Shown here piece by piece: positions 60,040 through 64,000 of a stretch of 64,000 nt of DNA (the first letter of the stretch is position 1; each line of letters begins with the position of its first letter). The position numbers were made by a program, and so were the translations under genes. Source of the stretch: Datisca glomerata (taxonomy: Eukaryota; Streptophyta; Magnoliopsida; Cucurbitales; Datiscaceae); assembly GCA_003255025.1 (NCBI GenBank), contig QANY01007306.1, forward strand, positions 186,001-250,000, given 5' to 3'. The notes under the pieces were generated by a model, which was not told the DNA's origin, ran no database searches, and saw nothing but the letters and a program-made list of their open reading frames with translations.

Positions 60040-60171
60040 TTACCTCTCGACATTCTCATTGTTGGCGTTGGAGCCACTAGATGTGGCATCATTCTAGACG
60101 CCATCACCTGAGGACTCCGCATCAGGCTCGTTGAACGTGAAGATTTTTCTTCTTGTACATCCTCACAATTT
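60040..60171 (+). pseudogene. FAD-dependent glycerol-3-phosphate dehydrogenase fragment (SDP6-like)
   Basis: The plus strand reads LPLDILIVGVGATRCGIILD and AIT, a stop, then GLRIRLVEREDFSSCTSS. This is the FAD-binding Rossmann start of mitochondrial glycerol-3-phosphate dehydrogenase, which oxidises glycerol-3-phosphate to dihydroxyacetone phosphate. The dinucleotide motif is damaged (VGVGATR where GGGATG is usual), and an arginine codon has become TGA. The match ends after CTSS, where unrelated sequence begins. No other exon was found nearby, so this is an isolated piece, not a broken full gene. Confidence 0.7.
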
Positions 60172-60639
60172 TGGGTGTTATTGATAACAATTTTGGGTAC
60201 TCTTTAAGACTGGTATTCTGTAATTTCTTCAGGTTTTTCTTTTATCGTGTATTTCGCTGGCTTATTGTTTAAGTTTCTCGGGGTCTTGCTTCCCAGTATG
60301 ATTTTTTTAATTCGGATAAAATGTTTTATTGATTGGATGTTGAGTTTTTCTTGTTGAATTTTCAGATTCTTGGCCAATACGAAATGAGGTTTGTCTCATG
60401 GAATGCGCTGCCAACTTCAAAAAAACTCATGTCATTCTTCCATAAATCCTCATGTGGTGCTTGAGGTTTAGTCTAACAAGATTATAGATTTATATAGCGT
60501 CATTACAGATGTTACATCTTGAATTTTACGCAGACTCAATATAGCTTTTAGATGTTAATGAGTGGTTACTGCTTGAAATTTTATCCTTTGCCTAATAAAT
60601 GGTATATGTTGATGGCTAAATCTCGGGGATGAGATCAGG

Positions 60640-61307
60640 CCAATAATGTGTGTGCTCCAATTCTCTCTCCACACCAGCAATGGGGGAAAGTAAAGTAGAA
60701 GACCAAGAAAGAAGGGGGTGGTCTTCTTTTTACCCCTCTAAAGCTTAAATCAATAATGGATAAAGGAGAGCAAAGTAGGGAAGTAGTTGGAAGTTGTTGC
60801 ATACCTTTGAAAGTGCATTTACTAGGATATTTATAGTGGGAAGTAGGTCTTGAGGCTGGGTTGGTCTTCGTACAGTAGCAGGCCTCTCATCCAATAGGGT
60901 ACCTCCTCGAATCAACCCCCAGCTCCAAGCTTCTCTAATTGGCTTGGTGGGGTACGAGGTATTACGTGATGACCTCAGGTGTTTAGACAGTCTATCCTTG
61001 TATCCAACAATGTTCTTCCTAGTCCTCTATTAGACCGGCCATAATAAATGCTTATGATGGCACCCTGCTGAGTGTAAGTTGAGTGACTCATTGGGTAGTG
61101 TGCTTCATCATTTGTCTCACACCCCACCCATGATTGGTCTAGATGTATAAATGTATTCGATGACACTCTGCAAGCAGCTACCTCAGCCCAGGTGCCCTAT
61201 TTGAACTGAGGTGGGAGATTTCCTACCACGTGAGTTCTTATTCAAGCACAACCTCTCTCTATTGGGATATAGTGAAAATACAAGTTGATTTACACGAACA
61301 TCATCTA
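60640..61307 (-). other. Possible remnant of a Tat antisense-ORF promoter region
   Basis: A minus-strand TATA word (CACTATAAATATCC, about 60825-60838), a GA-rich leader at 60670-60790 and GC-richer flanks resemble 56850-57300. The neighbouring minisatellite also fits the spacer of Tat elements. No domain is readable, so this is only a suggestion. Confidence 0.3.
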
Positions 61308-61492
61308 TGACCCTCGAGGGGGTGGCCTCGAGGTGCCCTTTAAGGGTGGCCTCGGAGTTGTCCCCGAGGGGTTAGCCTCAGGGTGCCCACTAGGGGTGTC
61401 CTCGGGCTACCCTTGAGGGGTAATCTTGGGTGCCCCCGAAGGGTGGCCTCAGGACTCCTTGAGGGGTTCGACCTCAAGTTCAGGGTACTCAT
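61308..61492. repeat. GC-rich minisatellite, about 7 units of 23-25 bp
   Basis: Degenerate units of the type CCCCGAGGGGTGGCCTCAGG run head to tail. Each unit holds a CCTCGAGG/CCCCGAGGGG palindrome. Much higher GC content than its surroundings. Confidence 0.9.
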
Positions 61493-61935
61493 GGCACCTG
61501 GTCTTGAAACTGTTTCAATATGTTCTAGGATCCTAAAAAATATGACTTGAGAACCTAAAAAGTCTCGGGTAACCTCTAAGTGTCCTTAAAGGTCATTTTT
61601 CAGATATCCAACAAACGGATATAACAGTATGCTTAGATAATGAAGTTCTACTAAACTGAACTCTAAGTTATGAGAGCTAATGCTACATGATGTAGACTTA
61701 TTGATCTTCGTGTAGAAAAAGTTTCAGAGTTTCGTCATTTGACTTGGAATCCATCATAGGCTTTGGTGTAACATGACTTCATTTAGTTTTTTCTTACTTA
61801 GAAATGTAAATGATTTCCTGAAGATATTTTTTATCAGTAAGAACATTTTTAATACTTTGTTCGTGCACGTATTAGTAGTTTTATCATAGAGTTGATTTAG
61901 TATTTGACTAATTCAGTTTTTATGTTTTGTTCCAG

Positions 61936-62010
61936 GTTTGACTGTTCAAGAACTGCCAAGCTCAATTGGAAGATGTTTATATTTGTCAGATTTAAATGTA
62001 ATGCTTTCCA
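61936..62010 (+). pseudogene. Leucine-rich-repeat exon fragment
   Basis: After an acceptor TGTTCCAG the frame reads LTVQELPSSIGRCLYLSDLN, one LRR unit of the LxELPxSIGxLxxLxxLxV type seen in plant Ras-group LRR and resistance proteins. It dissolves after VMLSKD. Only about 25 codons. Confidence 0.5.
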
Positions 62011-62092
62011 AAGACATGAAAATGTGGAGTGTGAAAGTTGTTATTGATTGTCAGATATTTTATACATGTTTTATTGCCATTTTTTTGAAGGA

Positions 62093-62158
62093 GAGATGGC
62101 TTTGGATTTTGTGCCTAAAAGAGATGTAGTGTCTTGGACTATTATGGTTGGTGGCTAG
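62093..62158 (+). pseudogene. Pentatricopeptide-repeat fragment
   Basis: EMALDFVPKRDVVSWTIMVGG then a stop. The (P)xRDVVSWTxMxxG block is diagnostic of PLS-type plant PPR proteins. Only 21 codons remain, about 80 bases from the LRR fragment and in another frame. Confidence 0.6.
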
Positions 62159-62204
62159 ACTATATTTTGTGAAGAGGAAGTGAGAGTATTTTTTTCCTCC
62201 CATA

Positions 62205-62345
62205 TGTGCTTTGTGAGGGACTCGCCTCTTGAATATGCGAGTTTGGCTTACGTGCTCACTTCTTCAAGAGGCTACGTGGCAAAAAAACTATTATCATTTT
62301 TCTAATTTGTTTCAAAACAGGTTCGTTTTAATACTAACTTTTTGA
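62205..62345 (-). repeat. Right arm of an inverted repeat pair
   Basis: Inverted partner of 58985-59175. Also contains CTCGCCTCTTGAATATGCGAG and TTCTTCAAGAGGC. Confidence 0.5.
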
Positions 62346-62386
62346 AAACACATCAAAGGCAACCAGTCATTTACGGATCACTCTCC

Positions 62387-62413
62387 AATGCCGGGAAATT
62401 TTTTCCCGGCATT
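62387..62413. other. Perfect 12-bp inverted repeat, 3-base loop
   Basis: AATGCCGGGAAA, TTT, TTTCCCGGCATT. A stable hairpin on either strand. There is no T-run in a terminator position, and it lies upstream of a presumed promoter. Confidence 0.85.
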
Positions 62414-62503
62414 AATGTTGGGCTTAATCTTGGCCGTAGGATCTGGCCGGGTTAATCCCGACCGTTAGATGGCTTGGAGACTCTATCTCTTTCTTTGACC
62501 TGT

Positions 62504-64000
62504 CGCACCAGTAACCCACCCACCCTCTCTTCTTTCAATTTTCATTCGATCCCTTTCCCTCCCACTACTCTCAATCTCATTCTTACTCCATCTCTTTTCC
62601 TCCATTCTTGATCTTCTTTTTCCATCTCAGAAACTCAAATAGATGAAAGGTTAGCTCATCTTCTTTCATTTTATCACAACTCCATGTTTCCATTAATTTT
62701 TTGGTCTGTAACATTCGAAACCCTTGACCTCTCCTATCTTCTTCATCTATTTTTCCACTTTGCAACCTTCTCCTTTGACTTCAACCCAAAACCTAGGGCA
62801 CGCAAACTCAGTTTCTCCTCCTACATGAACGACCAAAAATTACGGCACGTGAAGATCAATTTCTCTTTCCACTAAAACCCAGGGCACATGAAACTCAGAA
62901 ATTCAGAAGTTTCCCCTTCTCCTTCGACTTGAACCCAAAAGCTAGGGCACACTAACGCTCAATTTCTCCTCCAATGAATTCTATCTCCAACGCGAATGAC
63001 CAATTTCTTTCTGTCCAAGTTTATTCTTGCCGTTTCTTTGAAGTCTCAGAAGTTCACCCACGAAGCTCAAAGTGGAAGCTCCCACATGAAGCTCGCCTAG
63101 AATAAATCTCATAAGTTCGTTTCACAGGTAAGATCTGATCTTTTAAAAAAAATTATGATTCTGCTTGCATTTTTAGTTCGCACGCTTCACCAATGTGTTT
63201 ATATTATATTGATGGAAGTATAGTTTTAAATTTCTTCATTTATCACAGCGACAAGGGTTTTTATTGGTTTTATTAGTTTTTTTGTTATAGTTCTGTTCGA
63301 TAACCAAAGCATATTCTATGAGAAATGTAATTTAGGAATGATTTGCAAAAATTTCTGATTCTGCTTGCTTTTTTAGTTCTCAAGCTTCATTGATGTGTTT
63401 AAATTGTACTGATGACAGTATAGTTTTAAATTTCTTCATTTATCATTGGGTTTGTCTTGGTTTTATCATTTCTTTGTGTTTTAATTCCGTTCCATATCCA
63501 AAACATTATTTTATGAGAAATGTAATTTGGGAATGATTTGCAAAAACTGTCCTAGTGAATATTGATAAACGAGCATTAGTAATCCCATTTTATATTTTTG
63601 TACATACTTTTTGCTTGTTCATGTAAATACGTTGGTCTTGTTAGTCAGCTAAAGTCAGAAAGCACCATAGAATTGAAGATTATTTTGACATGATAATTGA
63701 GAATAGTTGAAGGGTCAACTTTCCTGCAAATTTGTGCCAATATGTATGAGTTCATTGTTGATGGCACATTCACTTTCTTTGAGTAAAATATTTGTCTCTC
63801 TTTAGTTAGTCCACTGCTTATTCTTTGATCTAGTAGTGTCTATATGATCAAGTGTGCCCATGTTACTGCTTATTATTGGCAATCTTTTACACTTTAGATA
63901 GCTGACTTTTCTCAAGGAAACATACTAATTCAATTAAGGGTTGATAGGAGTTCTTTTGAAACTGAAAGAGAAACATAAAGGTAAACCAAAACATAATATA
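62504..64000 (+). other. Presumed 5' UTR exon and first intron of an adenosine kinase gene running off the window
   Basis: 62778-64000 is the near-identical partner of 48028-49251, which leads into an adenosine kinase first coding exon. By that alignment the 5' UTR exon ends TTTCACAG at 63126, and the intron starts GTAAGATCTG at 63127 and is still open at 64000. 62504-62777 is pyrimidine-rich, as 5' UTR or promoter DNA of a plant gene often is, and has no counterpart at 48 kb. The coding exons would begin about 450 bases beyond the window. The identity rests on the duplicate, not on coding sequence seen here. Confidence 0.55.

Noticed and set aside
62583..62875. Coding exons in the presumed ADK upstream region
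   Set aside because: The frames are short and opposed, and the duplicate at 48 kb shows this to be UTR and intron sequence.
1..64000. CRISPR arrays, bacterial operons, integrated prophage
   Set aside because: No spaced short repeats, Shine-Dalgarno-like gene clusters or phage genes. All evidence points to plant nuclear DNA.

Overview
The window is nuclear DNA of a flowering plant, most likely a eudicot. It is AT-rich, its genes have introns, and it is dominated by nested plant LTR retrotransposons. Three host genes can be read as intact. A SET-domain lysine methyltransferase of the Rubisco-LSMT-like family runs on the minus strand at 24542-28599 (five exons, 486 aa, rebuilt here from splice sites). 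A single-exon calmodulin-like protein with four EF-hands lies on the minus strand at 36027-36593. A small 81-aa protein of unknown function lies on the plus strand at 22857-23102 with a good TATA box. At the right edge (about 62.5-64 kb) is what looks like the 5' UTR region and first intron of an adenosine kinase gene whose coding part lies beyond the window.

Region by region. (1) 1-18985 is a retrotransposon nest: a gypsy LTR end, a LINE reverse-transcriptase fragment, a minus-strand gypsy element (LTR 14672, gag 13837-14432, RNase H/integrase 4292-5384), a copia element inside that gypsy gag (LTR 11940-13836, gag 5385-6288), and a second gypsy derivative (6294-10112) inside the copia with a perfect CATGA target duplication. 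A decayed plus-strand copia with an intact-looking 508-bp 3' LTR (15845-18985) follows. (2) 18986-30260 is the gene-bearing part, with two copies of a tRNA-derived SINE family, the small gene, and the SET gene. Intron 2 of the SET gene holds a complete 356-bp TRIM, and intron 3 ends in a (CT)31 polypyrimidine tract. (3) 30261-35350 is a copia 3' end interrupted by a 2.8-kb gypsy element with both LTRs. (4) 35351-40274 holds the CML gene, microsatellites and SINE copies. (5) 40275-58117 is read as one large Tat-lineage gypsy element: two LTRs, PBS, PPT and an antisense ORF, with a near-matching ATGAT/ATGAC target duplication. Other copia LTRs and a 1.1-kb foldback element interrupt its 5' LTR. 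Its interior has been replaced by a captured adenosine kinase gene segment and a 6.2-kb copia. (6) 58118-62500 carries fragments of at least three host genes (FAD glycerol-3-phosphate dehydrogenase, LRR, PPR), a GC-rich minisatellite, and an inverted pair of about 100-150 bp repeats that may bound a gene-capturing element.

The most unusual object is the captured adenosine kinase segment. It starts at the primer-binding site of the Tat element, keeps its intron, has lost its start codon, and is nearly identical to the sequence 14.75 kb downstream at the right edge. All identities come from reading motifs by eye; no database search was possible.
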